64,000 bases of DNA from Hypomesus transpacificus (taxonomy: Eukaryota; Chordata; Actinopteri; Osmeriformes; Osmeridae): contig NC_061080.1 in the NCBI RefSeq assembly GCF_021917145.1, positions 1,221,497 through 1,285,496 on the forward strand, given 5' to 3'. The notes beneath the pieces were generated by a model that was not told the DNA's origin, did no database searches, and saw nothing but the letters and a program-made list of their open reading frames with translations. Positions 29,872 through 42,616 of this stretch are shown piece after piece (position 1 is the first letter of the stretch; each line of letters begins with the position of its first letter). Made by a program: the position numbers and the translations under genes.

Positions 29872-32800
29872 TTTTACCCACGAGACTCTGGATGGTGAAG
29901 CAGACGGAGACCTCATGACTGTGGTCCGGGCAGCGTGTCCTCCTCGTCTGTGTGCGGCTTTTGTCTGGTAAAGAGGTCGAGCTTTGGCACCGGATCTGTG
30001 TCATGTGTCATCTCATGGCATGGCCACAGGACAAAAGGGGTGTCTGTGTTTGTGCATCTTCACGTTAGCCCGAAGAATGTGCGGATCTGTGTGTGTGCGT
30101 GTGAGTGTGTGTGCGTGTGAGTGAGTGTATGTTTAGTGTTAAAACATGCTCTGGACTTGAGGAGAGGCGCTAGGTCCCTGTGTGTGGGTGTGTATGGTCT
30201 GGGTCAGGAGGTTTTAGTACTGCAGGATGTTCTCTCATGGCCAAGGAACCATTACTACACACCCACGCCTCTCTCTCTCTCTGCTCTCTCTATCCCTCTC
30301 TCTCTCTACTCTCTCTCTCCCCCTCTCTCTGCTCTCTCTATCCCTCTCTCTGCTCTCTCTCTCTCTGCTCTCCCGTGGACCCAGGAAGCATTCCAGTCAT
30401 TGTTAACGCTCATAGTATGAATATATGGCACACAAGGATCTCCACCCACACACCCATTCTTTCGTATCCATAATTGACCGACAAACATACTTGGGACAGA
30501 TGGACATTCTCTCTCTGTCTCTCACAGGTAAACTCACACACACACACACACACAAATACACACATATGAAGAGTGAACAGAGGGGCAAGGTCAGACAGCT
30601 GCTGGATCAGCTGCATTGATCTGGGGAGGTAAATATGTACCGTCAAGCGAACATGCACGCGATTGTCATGGAGGGATTAAGTGTGTGCTTGGGCGTGTGC
30701 AGTTGTGTGTTTTGAACACTTTTCTGCGTGGGCTTGTTTGTGTGTTTATATGCTTGTGTGTGCGAATGTGTGAAAGAAAATACCTTGCTTTTGAGAGAGA
30801 GAGATAGAGAAAGAGAGGTTAGGGGACATTTTACATTGACCCCCGGTGTTTGATATGTGAGCAGTGATTGAGGTGGTCCACACAGACTGTGGCCTTATAG
30901 CCCTGGTAAGTGTGTGCGTACATTTATGAATGTGCACGTGTTATCTGTGTGTGTGTGTGTGTGTAATCATGCCCATGCCTATGGAAACATACGTATACCT
31001 AGATATGTATATGCGCCCAGCCTGTGTGTGTGGCAGGCGAGGGTTGTAACTCACACTGACTGTAAGCTGAGGCCCTGGGTGGGACAGCTGGACTGTCGCT
31101 CTGGCCTCTAGAAGGGTTGCCCTCAGCTCCGGTGGGCCCTTCACACACACACAACGCAAATCCTGGGGACTGCCTCTGTGGACGACTCATGGAACATGTG
31201 TCAAAACAGAAGGAGAGGGGGGGAGTATGGGGGAGTATGGGGGAGTATGGGGGAGGGGCCAAATGGAGGTGGTGATGGAGGCAAAAGAGAAGCATTTAAG
31301 AAAGGAGAGAGAGATGAATGGAGGTCATGGCCAGAACACTCTGATCCACGTTGTGAAATGCTTTCCCTTAACATCATCTGAGCCTATAGGAATGGGTCTC
31401 CGATGCCTTCTGACCAGCAACTTCAGTCTGTGAGCGCCTGCATACCCAGGCCCCGGCGTACGAGCCTCGCTCATTCATCAACCATTAAACATTCAATGGA
31501 GAGTGAAAAAGAGAGAAGTGGAGAGGAGTTTTGTTTTGACCTCCAGCCACCAGGAACCCTGGCCCCAAATGTAGAGCAGAGCGGGAGAGAACAAAACAAA
31601 GCTACAAGACAAGCTAAATGCGCTTTCTTTGGCAGCTGATGCTGGAGAGATATAATGGTCTAGTGCAGTTCTGGCGGTGACAATGGATCTATTTGACGGA
31701 CGCTTGGAAACCATAACCAAGCCAAACTAGTCATAACATGTATGGGATTTTTGTCATTCAAAACCATGGGATTCCTTACATTGAAATTGCGTGATACGCA
31801 ATCATGCACAGCGGAGGCAAAACGTAACACTTGAAATGTGGGTAAAAACGGCCGTGTCGTTTGCGGTCTGCCTCCAAGAGAACACTTTGTGAGGCCACTC
31901 ACAACTGTTACGTCTTTTATGGAAAGGAAAGGTGTTGACGATGTGTGTTACTGGAGTAGCAGTAACCTGCTCGGAGGAAACCGAGTCACACACACACACA
32001 CGCGCGCCTCTTCGCACACACTTCCCGTCCTGTGCGTTGGTGATCTATGGGAGTTGGGTGACAGATACTGAGAATGCCTGGGCCTAAATAAAGCCCCCCA
32101 TCCAAAACATCCTGCCTCCTTGCCTGGATCCAGAGATGGGAGCTCACTGTTGATGGGAGCGAGCAGGCCAGCAGGTCACTCAGAAATACAGTCTCTCTTA
32201 TCTCTCACACACACACACACACGCACACTCACACACAGGAGCGGACACACACACACACAGGAGCGGACACACACACACATTCATGGTGTGACCCACATAC
32301 CAGGCAGCAGCATGAGAAATGAGGATGATAGAGGAGGACGGGCGAGCGAGCGAGCTTCACCTAGCTCCAGCTTCTCTCTCCTTCCACTTGTGTCCATCGT
32401 TCTAAATGTGAGAGGTAGACATTCTCTCTCTTCACTCACAGCAGCAATTATCAGCCTCTCGGGGAGTTCAATTCATCTATTTCCAATGTAGTTGTTTTCA
32501 TTTGTCCTAAGTCATAAAACAAAAAACGGTGGCAGTCCCATGTTAGATAAGGACAAATATAAGGTGATACGTCTTGTTGCACATGGTCAATTACACATGG
32601 TAAATTACAGTTTAAGACGTTTAAAAAGTATTTTTTTGTTCCGAATCAGAATTTTAATGTTTAACGTTTTAATAGCCGAGTAGTTTACACAACAAGGAAT
32701 TGACTTTGGTGGGCAGGTGCACACAGTAAACAAATAAGAATCTCTTCGGGAGCCCGTACGGACTAAACACAGGTTAGCATCACAGCGTTTCACTGTACTT

Positions 32801-35800
32801 TACCAGCCGACGCCGCACCTTGCTTGCTCATTTCACATGATAAGTAACGATGAGGTAAGGAAAAGCTCCCACTCCTCCTTGCCTTGAGTCAATGACTGTT
32901 GTCGGACCCGCAAATAAACCAGGAATTAAGCTGTTTCATTCCTATCGCCAACCACACATCCTCTCATACACACGTCCACGACCAAGCTCTCAGGGTGGAG
33001 ATCTGACTCATTGTTCCCACTGTGTAAAAGAGAAAGGGAGAAGAGAGAAAAAGAAAAAAAAAGCTAGTATGTTTTCTCACTACTCTAGTTTGGTTCCAGG
33101 AACTAGACCGTGACCACTTCATTAAGTTCATGCCTGTGACCTGGCTAGCTAGCTCGTGAATCTCAGTGTAGCAGGGCCAGATCACATACAAAGCATTGGC
33201 CATGGACAGTTAGCTAAGCAACTAGTGGAAATACAGTTAACGAAACAAACAGATATAGAAGCTATATCAAGTGAGAGAAAAGTATGTCAATGCTAATGTC
33301 CTTATTGTTAGCAAAGGGCAAGCAAGGCTACATCCCAAATCACTCTGTATGCTAATTGGTTGCAGCATCATGTGTCTCGGCGCCAAGCTTATATCAACAC
33401 CTTAGCAGTAGTGTGTGGGAAGGTGTTTTGTCATATTTATCTGTTATTAAAATGCGACCGTCTAAAATCTTTCAAAGCATTCTTTCAGACGTTTCCCTTA
33501 GACTTAACAAGGGTGTCTGACGAGCCCTTTAAAGCTGACGAGCCCTTATAGCTGACGGACACGTTAATGTTTCTCTCCTCGTCAATATCTCGTGCGTCGG
33601 TCTCCATTTTAGAATAGGCTTTCTTCTGGGAGTTCACCGAGGAGGCAGTTCACAGAGTTTGGTTCAGTTTACTCTCCATCACTTTTTCTCCCTCCAGCTC
33701 TGAGACCAGATGATGTGTTTATCCCATTAAGTACATCTTTTCTAATAACAAGATGATTGATTGGATATGACGGAGGCTCTTCACAGCTCTGACATACGAA
33801 AAGGTCTGCTGCATTAATATTAGTCTCGATTTACAAGCTGTTCTTCTGGCCTTGCTTGAAACAAAGCACTGAAGCCTGGTCTCATTCAAATGGTAAAAAA
33901 AAAGGGGATGATGATGTCAACAAAACAACAACATGACAAGTTTGAATCTTAAAAATGAATTGAGAGGATTCCAAATGTAACATTTTGGTTAAGGACTTCA
34001 CTGGTTAAGTTCAGTTGGCAGGCCAAGATGGCCAAAAGACTGCTAGAGTCAACCTTGGACACTCTTAAAGAGTGTGCGCGTGCATGTGTGCGTGCCTGCC
34101 TCTGGTCCCTGTGATGTATACACAGGACACAAGCCAAGACAAAGATTCATACAAAAACAGGAAAGCAAAAGAGGCATCGAAAGGCGCTATACATCCATAT
34201 AAGACATTAGGTGTCATGAAAATACATTAGATATTTGGGTTACATATGTAAAGTATATTACCAAAATATGGGCAGTATTAGTTTTGGATCTGGATGGGCT
34301 CCACACAAGCATAGCTGGCCTAGGGTCAAACAAGGTCAGCCTGAAATCTTTCGGCAACCATCATTCCAATGCCAAGATGAAACAAGTCTTTGTTCATCCT
34401 GTACGATTAGTCATGCTCCCCAGATACGCATATCTGAGATATCTCTTTTAAACCCAGTAGTAAATGGTTTCATCCCAACACACGTGCACAGTTCAAGATG
34501 GAGGTTCTCCCCAACACAAAGAAAATAGCTATAATAATGTTCACTGAATAACTTGACTCAGGTTCTTTTTCGGTTTCCGTAAAGGTGGAAGACCTCGCTT
34601 TGCTGATGTCATTTTTAGGGAGGTGTGCTATCCTACCTCTAATGCCATATTCATTGACCAGCATGAAAAAGCAAGTTTGGTTGAGAGGCCTAGCTTGGGT
34701 TTGCATGGTTTTGCACCATCGAGGGATGTAGAGACAATCCAAAGATTTGACTGAATCAGTCAACATGTTTTTTTGCCAGCCCCATTTGGCCAATGAGAAA
34801 GCCACAAAAATGAGAATAAATCGATGGCTTAATTCTAGCCCAGCCTCAAGGTGAGAGAAATTAAGACGTAACATTTCCCATGATTAATGGAAAATAAAGC
34901 ATGCTTGCTAAATATATCTGCCAATCCCTTACCACAAAACGTACTTGACACGAGACGATCCAACAGACAAATACCCATCACTCTACACAAGGGATAATGT
35001 TGCAAAACACATTCAGAACTGAACTGATGGGTTTTGCAATGCAAGGAGAGTCTTAGAAAAGTTTGCTAAGTACGCCTCGTTGACCCCAAACAGCCAGAAA
35101 ACAACTACAAGTCTTTCAGCACCCCTGTGGCTGGTTGGCAAGGAAAAGAGCGGAGAGACCCGTCTAAGAATGGTTTTCCAAAATATTTGTGCTGAATAGA
35201 GACTATTTTCTCAGTGAGGACCACCTCACAGCTTAGCTAACCGAAATAGAGTTCTACACATGCCAACACACAGTCAATGCATGAGGTCTGCCTATTGGCA
35301 AACAAGCTCACACAGACCAACAGTACGAGGTGGACTTGCATTCAGTTTATGCTCGGTTGCCGCGGGAACCTTCAACTCCAACAAGTGATCTGGCATTATA
35401 TAAGTAAACAGTGCATTCATGAGCAGTGCACAGTAAAGATAGAGGCGACACAGCCTCAAGTCCTGAGATCTAAGTTTAGTTTGTGTGTGTTTTGGATATT
35501 CTACATACTCAACTAGGGGGATAGCCTAAGAGTTGAACCCTATGTTTATAACAACCTTTTCAACCTTCACCTAAACTTAGCTTTTCGCTCAACACTTGCC
35601 TGCTGTTTTAGTTGTTTATAATGGCCGAATACGATATAAGATTTCAATTTCAGATGAAGTGGCTCAAATTGTTGCCTGCTGTTGAAATGTAGATGATTTG
35701 TTGATGCTAATCTGCTGTCTGCAAGGGTAAAAATCAATAAACTCTGATAAACCACAATTAGGCTATTTTAAGGGACTTAAATAGTGAGTTGATTGAGGGT

Positions 35801-38040
35801 GAGATTTCAGATGATATGATCATTGTTTCAGATGAATGAGAATTGGTTGAGAAAATGACCATTGAGATACAGTGCTTGATTACCTGCTTCTAGATACTTT
35901 TGTCCTGAATAAGTCAGATCTTGGAAAGCGATTGGCTGAAATCAGGTCAGTAGAATTCATTATCTAAAAGGCAGGGGGATACACACAGGGAATGTCTGCT
36001 CCAATTTCTTGCCCTATTGTCTTTGGTGTGGTGTGTTTGAGTAGGATTTGAGTGGTTCCTTGAGGGCTGGAACTGTTTCAGCCCACACCCTAACAGCACC
36101 CTCAGTTAGTCTGTTGGAAGGGGCGTGGGGCGAGTGTCAAGGCGTCACACAAAGGGAGGGGGCTCTTGTTGAGTCATGTCTCCGTGTTACTGGGAACCCC
36201 ACTTTCCAAGCCTGCACGCATAAGCCAACAGTATTAAATACGCATGCTCACATAGCAGACAACCCGTGCCAATTCGCCAGACACCACACACTGGTTGCAC
36301 ACTTGCCCATGCACATGTTAGCCTTGCAACAGACCCACTTGCACACTCTGGACAACACACGCACTGTGTGAACCTTGAACACCCCGCACCTTTAACTGCT
36401 TGTCCACCTATCAACACTCACATCCAGCCCACCTGCAGGTTTTGAGGACCAAAAGGGGGAGGGGACAAAGGAAGTCTGTGGTGCATGTCATGCAGGTAGC
36501 ACTTTCACCCTCCCCATTTGGACTATCTGTGTTTGTCACCACTCTATAACGCCTTTGTCATCCTCAGAGGTCATCTCCCTCAGCAGATCCATCACTTGAC
36601 TTGGAGGAACTGAGAAACTGGAGGAACGAGATGTCTAGAACCCCCCCCCCCCCCCCCCCCCCCCCAAACAAACACATCCAGTCCTCAAAACAAAAGTTTT
36701 TGAAAAATGTCTGAAGAGATACATCTGACAGGGCTGCCAACATTTCTTCACTTTTGCGCTCGGCTGAAACCTGCACCAACTTGCTGCAAATCCATATCCA
36801 AACGTATCTGCACTGAAACTTGGCGCCGACACTTTGAAACCATTTCAAAAGCAAGTACTACTGATTTAATCAAGGATAATACTCATGATCATCCATCATC
36901 AATGGAGACTATTGTCCGGTAAGCGGCCTAACCACGGCACTTAAATACCGGAGAAAACTGCTGGTATGTTCACCCAGCACATGCTGCCTCCCTCCAGGGG
37001 CCTAAAGGTTAAGGAGTTTATGGACGTTGAAAGATACCATAGAAAAGCTCATCAGTTCAGCTTCTCGGGGCTCATTTTCTTTCCGGTGTAAATGATGCTG
37101 CAATCTGAAAGGAAGGATAAGCTGGTTGTAGAGTCGTCTTGGCCTGGAGGGGAACTGGTCTCCAGTAGCTAAGGGGGAAGCACAGGCCCGTCAGTCCTGT
37201 GATAGCCGTATGAGATTCCACATGCTCTGATGAGTAATTCCCCTCCCTCCCCCTCATCCTCCATCCTCCCCTCCCTGGCTGTGGTGTGCTAGCCCTGAGT
37301 CATCCAACCAGCGAGCCCCACACTTTCCTAACCCTCGCCTGTGGCAGAGAAGAGGATCCTTCCTGGTCCGTGGCGATCCCACGAGGGGGGAAAATTGGCC
37401 AATAGCTTTCCTTGGATGACTCATTTGCTCGCCGACCAACCAACTCCTTGGCCCCACCCCGACACCACCACACCTCAGCCCGGATCAGAAGCTTCCTGTC
37501 TGTCTGTCTGTCTCTTGGCGCAATGTCAAGACACTGAAGGACATGGAGCTCATTTGTCTGCATGTTAAACAATGGAGAGACCGGGGGGGGGGGGGGGGGG
37601 GAGATAATGACAGTATAAGGCTTGCCTGAAGGGTGTATTGGTATCATTAGCAAGGGAGATGTGCTTAAATCTGTCTATGGGAAATGTACGTGTCTGCATT
37701 CCTACCCAATTCTTTGAGCATGATGTGAATCTACGCCTTGAACATGCTTTGAACTTTCGATGGCCGAACACGGAAGTTCTGGCTGTTGCTTCCTGCGATT
37801 ATGATGTCACGCGTTGTCTACTATGACCGCTGGCCACACACATGGATCAGAACCTTCTGTACGGTAGCATTTTTGAGGGTGGGGGGTTAAATAATGTGTT
37901 GACTATCCATACGCCGTGGGGAAAGGCTGTAATACTCAATTGACTGCTTGTCTATTGTTTCCTTGGCTTCGAAGTGCATTGGGTTGAATGTAGCTGGTAT
38001 TGTATAGCCAACAGCATGTTGCAACAGGAGACTTTGTTGA
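28360..38040. other. Long gene-poor stretch
   Basis: Nearly 10 kb without an exon I can support. CT/GA microsatellites lie at ~29826-29864, ~30270-30370 and ~30795-30818, CA/TG tracts at ~30536-30556 and ~32200-32280, and a C run at ~36641-36665. From ~32.5 kb the sequence becomes AT-richer and less repetitive. It lies downstream of the mir-193a/mir-365 unit, so it may partly be pri-miRNA or an associated noncoding transcript. Confidence 0.45.
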
Positions 38041-38044
38041 CCAT

Positions 38045-38122
38045 TGCAAGAGCAATAAGGATTTTTAGGGGCATTATGACTGGGTTAATAAAACACAGCT
38101 GCCCCTAAAAGTCCCTCATTTT
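38045..38122 (-). ncRNA. mir365: microRNA mir-365
   Basis: On the minus strand the 3' arm (38076-38055) begins UAAUGCCCCUAAAAAUCC and matches vertebrate miR-365-3p along its whole length as I know it. The 5' arm (38116-38094) begins AGGGACUUUUAGGGGCAG, close to miR-365-5p. A loop of about 17 bases separates the arms, which form one continuous hairpin. It lies about 2 kb downstream of mir-193a on the same strand, the conserved vertebrate cluster order. Confidence 0.97.
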
Positions 38123-40079
38123 TCTTGCTGCCTTTTTTCCTCTTTCTCTCGATCTCCTCTCCCTTTCTCTAAAGTCTCATTCCAAGGTTCTGAGGTTGAA
38201 CTGGAGCAATTGTTGGCTCACACGGGGTACACAGATTGGGCATTAGATCAACCGTGGTGGGCCACTGGCAACCACAAAAGGTGACCAAACTCACCGTAGA
38301 CGTTGCCAACGTGCGAGGAGTTTCAGATAAGAGATTTTTTACACAAAGGCGGCGTACGTGGCCAATGTTTATAAGTTGTGTATTTACAATGGACAAGCTT
38401 TATTGGGATTTGTGCGGACGTTTCAGGAGGGGTTGAATGAGTTCAGAGCAGTTTTCTGAGAAGAAGGTGTCCCAGTGTGTTTATTTATTCATTTTAAGCA
38501 TTAGGCATTTGCAGAACAGTTAAAACATGAGTCAACTGGATTAGCAGAAGTGCGGTATTTTGAGTAAATGTTGTGATGCAAAGACAATATATTATTTCTA
38601 ATTATGGCACTCTTACTTACGGACCCAAGTGAACTCGGTAGCCTGACTAAGTAAACAAGGAGACACACTCACTAAGGTAGGGCTTTCAAACCAGCCATGC
38701 TGTTTTCCAGAGCCTTCTACAGCCCTGTTTAAGGGCAATAACAAGTGTATGCAATAACACTCAGTGTGTTAGAGTGGCAAGATCTGTCTGTTTGGACCCC
38801 GTGTGAATGTGAAATGCCATTGAGTGAGGTTTGGCAGGCAGTAGCAACAAGCACTGTTTAATATCTCAGCTATAATCAGCACACTTGGTGACTATCCCAG
38901 ATCTCCTAAATGTTCTACCCTGCTTATTCAAACCAGGCCTAGTACTACCTGCCTCCAGAGCTTCCCTGGTTTAGGCCCTGAGAACTCCCACAGTCACTCA
39001 CAAAGGCTTCAGCCCAGAGAGTAGGAGGACCTTATCACGACTTGCGTTTTCTTTCCCCTTTGGTTCAATTGTATTAATAACTGAAGAAGCTTAACAATTG
39101 GTGTGTCTGTATTGTTTCTTGTTAATAATGCCAGCAGTTGACCGATATAAAACTGTTGATTACATTTGGTTATTGGTATATTTACACCCCTTGGAGCTGA
39201 AGCACATTTGGCAACTGTAGCAGCTTAGTGACAACACAAGCCTGAAATAGTAAGGTTGTAAAAACGTATTGGTTCTCACTGATGTGTTTATGCAAGCGAC
39301 AAGTAGTTCACGTAAACAACTTCTTTATTTAAAAAAAATAGTTGATACAAATGATGTGAATTGATGTACAGTAAGGTGTATGCTAGCCTATTCTTCTTTA
39401 AATTTAAAATTTATTACACTCCATATTGGCTGTTGCCAAATATATTCGAGCAGTTATAAATGTTTTCAACTAAAATACTGCACAACATGTGCCTCTGTGA
39501 ATTTCTAACCAATGTGTCCTTTCACCATGTAGATGTCACCCTCAGTTATATTAATTACATAAAGCACTTAGTGTCAAGATGCTAAATTCATTAGTCTGGC
39601 ATGTTTGGCATCCTGTGGTCCAGACCGATTTAGAAACAGGCGAATATGACTTCGTCTTGACTTGACACGTTAAATAACAACATGGGTTTGTTAAAACAAT
39701 CTAAGATAGATCTTTGTTTGTCCTCATCCCCTCCTGTTTACTCAAACATGGTTTCTGAGGACTTAAAGTAGCTTTCCCTGTCCTTTCAAAGTTATTATGG
39801 TGTCAAAACCTGAAGTATACAGAAAGAAAGAAATTCAGCTATTCAAAATACGTTTTGGATGAGTCATCAATCAATATTAGTTTTCAATATTAGTGTGAAA
39901 GTTAGAGATGATTTGTTCAACCTTAATAGGCTTCAAGCTCTTTTTTTGCCTCCAAGTTTGTTTTTTTCCGGGGTTTTTATATCATTGCTGAGAAATGTAT
40001 TATTGCTTGTACAGGAATGCCAAATTTATGACTGTCGATGCCAAAGCAATAGTCTTCCTTCTGAACTTGCTGGTTACAT
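38123..40079 (-). other. Spacer between the two microRNAs (presumed pri-miRNA)
   Basis: About 1.96 kb of AT-rich sequence with no ORF or repeat of note. Co-transcription of the two hairpins is inferred from strand, spacing and known clustering. Confidence 0.5.
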
Positions 40080-40155
40080 GAGCCAGAAACTGGGACTTTG
40101 TAGGCCAGTTGAATGAATGAGGACTCACCTTGCCCGCAAAGACCCAACTTCTAAC
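40080..40155 (-). ncRNA. mir193a: microRNA mir-193a
   Basis: On the minus strand the 5' arm (40146-40125) begins UGGGUCUUUGCGGGCAAG, very close to miR-193a-5p. The 3' arm (40110-40089) begins AACUGGCCUACAAAGUCC, identical to miR-193a-3p as I know it. The arms pair well across a short AT-rich loop. In human, MIR193A and MIR365B lie next to UTP6 and SUZ12, and the same neighbours are found here. Confidence 0.97.
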
Positions 40156-41570
40156 TCACACATTTTAAGATTTTTTAAATAAACTTTTTTTTAATCAAGG
40201 TACCCGAACGTACAGCCTCAAAAAGCATCCTTTCCAACGTGATCGATAGGCTATATAGCCTACTTCCGTATCCAACTCAGAACTGTCAGGCGCAAAAATC
40301 ATTTGGAATCTTTAGAAAGCCTACATTCTAAAATGTGCTATTGTGGTGGTGTCTGGATGCGTTACGTATTTACCTTTATGTCCAATGTTAACAGACATGT
40401 TCAAGTCAGACACAAAACGCGGTGGTATCTGCATCCCTTGTCTTGTCCGGCAAGATGACTTCGCGCAGAAGACTGTCGGAGAGAACGTCGCTGCGTGCGA
40501 AGTTGAAGTTCTCTGCTCATCACTCAACCACCGCCCCTCTTTTTCTGATCAGTTGCGCTGGTATTGCACGAATCCCATATTTAGTAAGATTATCCTTTGG
40601 GACGAATTGCTGCATTTTCTTTTGACATCATGTGGAAATGTCTTCAAAATAACTAAGAGGCAACAGAGGAGCACTTGTGCCAGGTTAGGCTATCCCCACA
40701 GCCTAATGGAAATCTCGGATACATTTCATGTTCTCCGGTCCAAGCAACCTCGTGTGCACACACCAGCGTCAATCCCTGAAATATCCATTCTGGAAAGAGA
40801 CACGTTGATGTTATTGCCATGTTGCAGTATATGACCACGACATCACCCAGAGCTGGAAGGATATGATATATGGTGTTGCGCCCTCGTGTTGGGACCTCCC
40901 CAAAATGGACTTCTGCTAAGTGGTAACCTGGTTATTTTGAGCGCGTCACTCCGGCTCGTCTCCAATTATAGGTTTCCTTCGCCAAGATTTGGCGCATCAA
41001 TGCAAGATTATCTTAAATATGACTTACTAACATTAAAAACTACTTTTAATACACAAGTTTACATTTTAAATGCAATCAAGATTTAAGGTCTGGCGTTTTT
41101 GCGCAGTAGCCCAAGGTATGGAGTTAAATAAACCCAAGCAATAATGGGTCATATCTAAGAAAATATAGACATATGGAAACTTTTCATTCTACTTATTAAT
41201 TGGCATTTGTAGCAACATCTTAAAATTATTGTTAATTTCCAGTTTACAACAAAGGTAAGTTCATATCTCACTGTCTCATAGACTGTTAGACATTTTCGTG
41301 GTGTACTGCGACTCCCAGTGGCTTAAGTGTGCGTACCATGTCTTGACAGTTTTATTACAGGGTAGTATCAAATAAATACGTCATTTTTGAGTTTCAATGA
41401 TTTGCCCATATGAACTCATAGGCTACTATAGGCCTACGTGTTTGTATCTACCTCGGATGGATGATTAGAGGACGATTTGGGTTCAGAAGATGTATGGAAT
41501 AGTGAACTCACAAATCATCATTTGACCGAGCAAGGATTTTAAGATCACGCCCTACTTTGCGTGAGCGGTG
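40156..41570. promoter_or_regulatory. Presumed mir-193a/365 promoter side and small-gene upstream region
   Basis: A minus-strand frame (40527-40321) is open and has a donor-like AAAG|GTAAATAC near 40370, which could belong to a noncoding first exon of the pri-miRNA. Its peptide matches nothing I know. The plus-strand 163-codon frame over the same bases looks non-coding. Confidence 0.3.
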
Positions 41571-41629
41571 ACGCTCTGCAACAGCGTCAATTGTCACCGG
41601 TTCAGAATACGGAGACAGCAATACCGGTT

Positions 41630-41730
41630 TGTTGGGGGGGAATAAAGCCCAAGCATTTTCGAGGAACGACAGTGGTACGAATGTACATTCTTATTCCGAC
41701 AACGATTGTATTAACTTTGGCAATCTTTCG
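41630..41730 (+). other. Candidate noncoding first exon of the small membrane-protein gene
   Basis: A strong donor TTTCG|GTGAGTAAG lies at 41730/41731. A pyrimidine-rich acceptor (CTGTCTGTCCCCCCAAG) lies about 620 bp downstream, just before the small ORF. The 5' end is not defined. Confidence 0.4.
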
Positions 41731-42406
41731 GTGAGTAAGCTATTAGGCTATAAATGTACACATGCGAACTTTGGCAGGAAATGGACTATACACAAATAGA
41801 GTGTATAGAGTGGATGTGTTGCTTTGACAAACAAATGCATTTATTGTTCCAATGGTTGTTATGTTACAAGGCAATGACAATTTCATATTCATGGCGGCTA
41901 TGTTGTTATGGCTGTAAGTCCCACTTCTAATCAAATGCGTCTCAAATGAACCTCTGACTCAATAGCTGCAGATGAAAGGCCTAATAATTGAATTGACGCT
42001 ACGTCTGAGATGTTTAAAGGGACGTGGAAAGAAACGTTGTGGCGTTGATGTCGGGACAGGTGCTAGGATGAGAGGGGCATATGGCCTCCATAATACGATA
42101 CAGAAGTAACGTTACTTAACTCTCTTTTAGCAATCACAGTCTCCCTCTCTTATAACTGTAGCACATGTAACAAATGAAAATGATTCAATATGATACAAAA
42201 GTCATACGGGTCAATCAAGACCACCGGAGGTAGTGTTGAACTCCCAGCTCCCTGTGCTAGTTTGGCATCCAAAACAAACATCCTCATGTTGACCAGCCTT
42301 CCACCTGAGAGCCATTCATTTAGCCCATGTGTGCCTCTGTCTGTCCCCCCAAGAGAGCGTGGCGTAGCTGGGGTGTCGACCGGCGGATGCTGGCTGCTCC
42401 CTCTCG

Positions 42407-42616
42407 ATGGTGTCTCCCACCATGAAGGCGGTGGTAGACGCTGTGTGGGCGGTGTGGAGCATCGGGGCCTCCATCTACGACTACATCCACACCAGCGCCA
42501 TGGAGGAGCGCATCCACGCGCTGGAGAACGTCATCACGGTGCACCAGTGCGTCATAGGCCTGTTGTCTGCCACCCTGGTGGTGATGTTCACCTACATACT
42601 GTTTAGAAACCACTGA
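42407..42616 (+). CDS. Small single-pass membrane protein, 64-69 aa, unrecognised
   Basis: The frame encodes 69 aa from the first ATG (42407) or 64 aa from the second (42422). The second has the better start context (CACC before ATG), the first a weak one. Residues ~7-25 are hydrophobic and aromatic (AVVDAVWAVWSIGASIYDYI), then comes a short helical, charged segment (MEERIHALENVI), and the C-terminus is a clear transmembrane helix (VIGLLSATLVVMFTYILF) ending RNH. Composition is codon-like and GC-rich compared with the flanks. Flanking TAG and TGA stops and a plausible upstream splice site support a real small gene. I do not recognise the family. It lies between the mir-193a cluster and utp6 and is transcribed towards utp6. 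Confidence 0.62.
   Translation: MVSPTMKAVVDAVWAVWSIGASIYDYIHTSAMEERIHALENVITVHQCVIGLLSATLVVMFTYILFRNH

Noticed and set aside
40343..40834. 163-codon plus-strand frame
   Set aside because: No family resemblance, no splice support, and it lies opposite the presumed pri-mir-193a 5' region.
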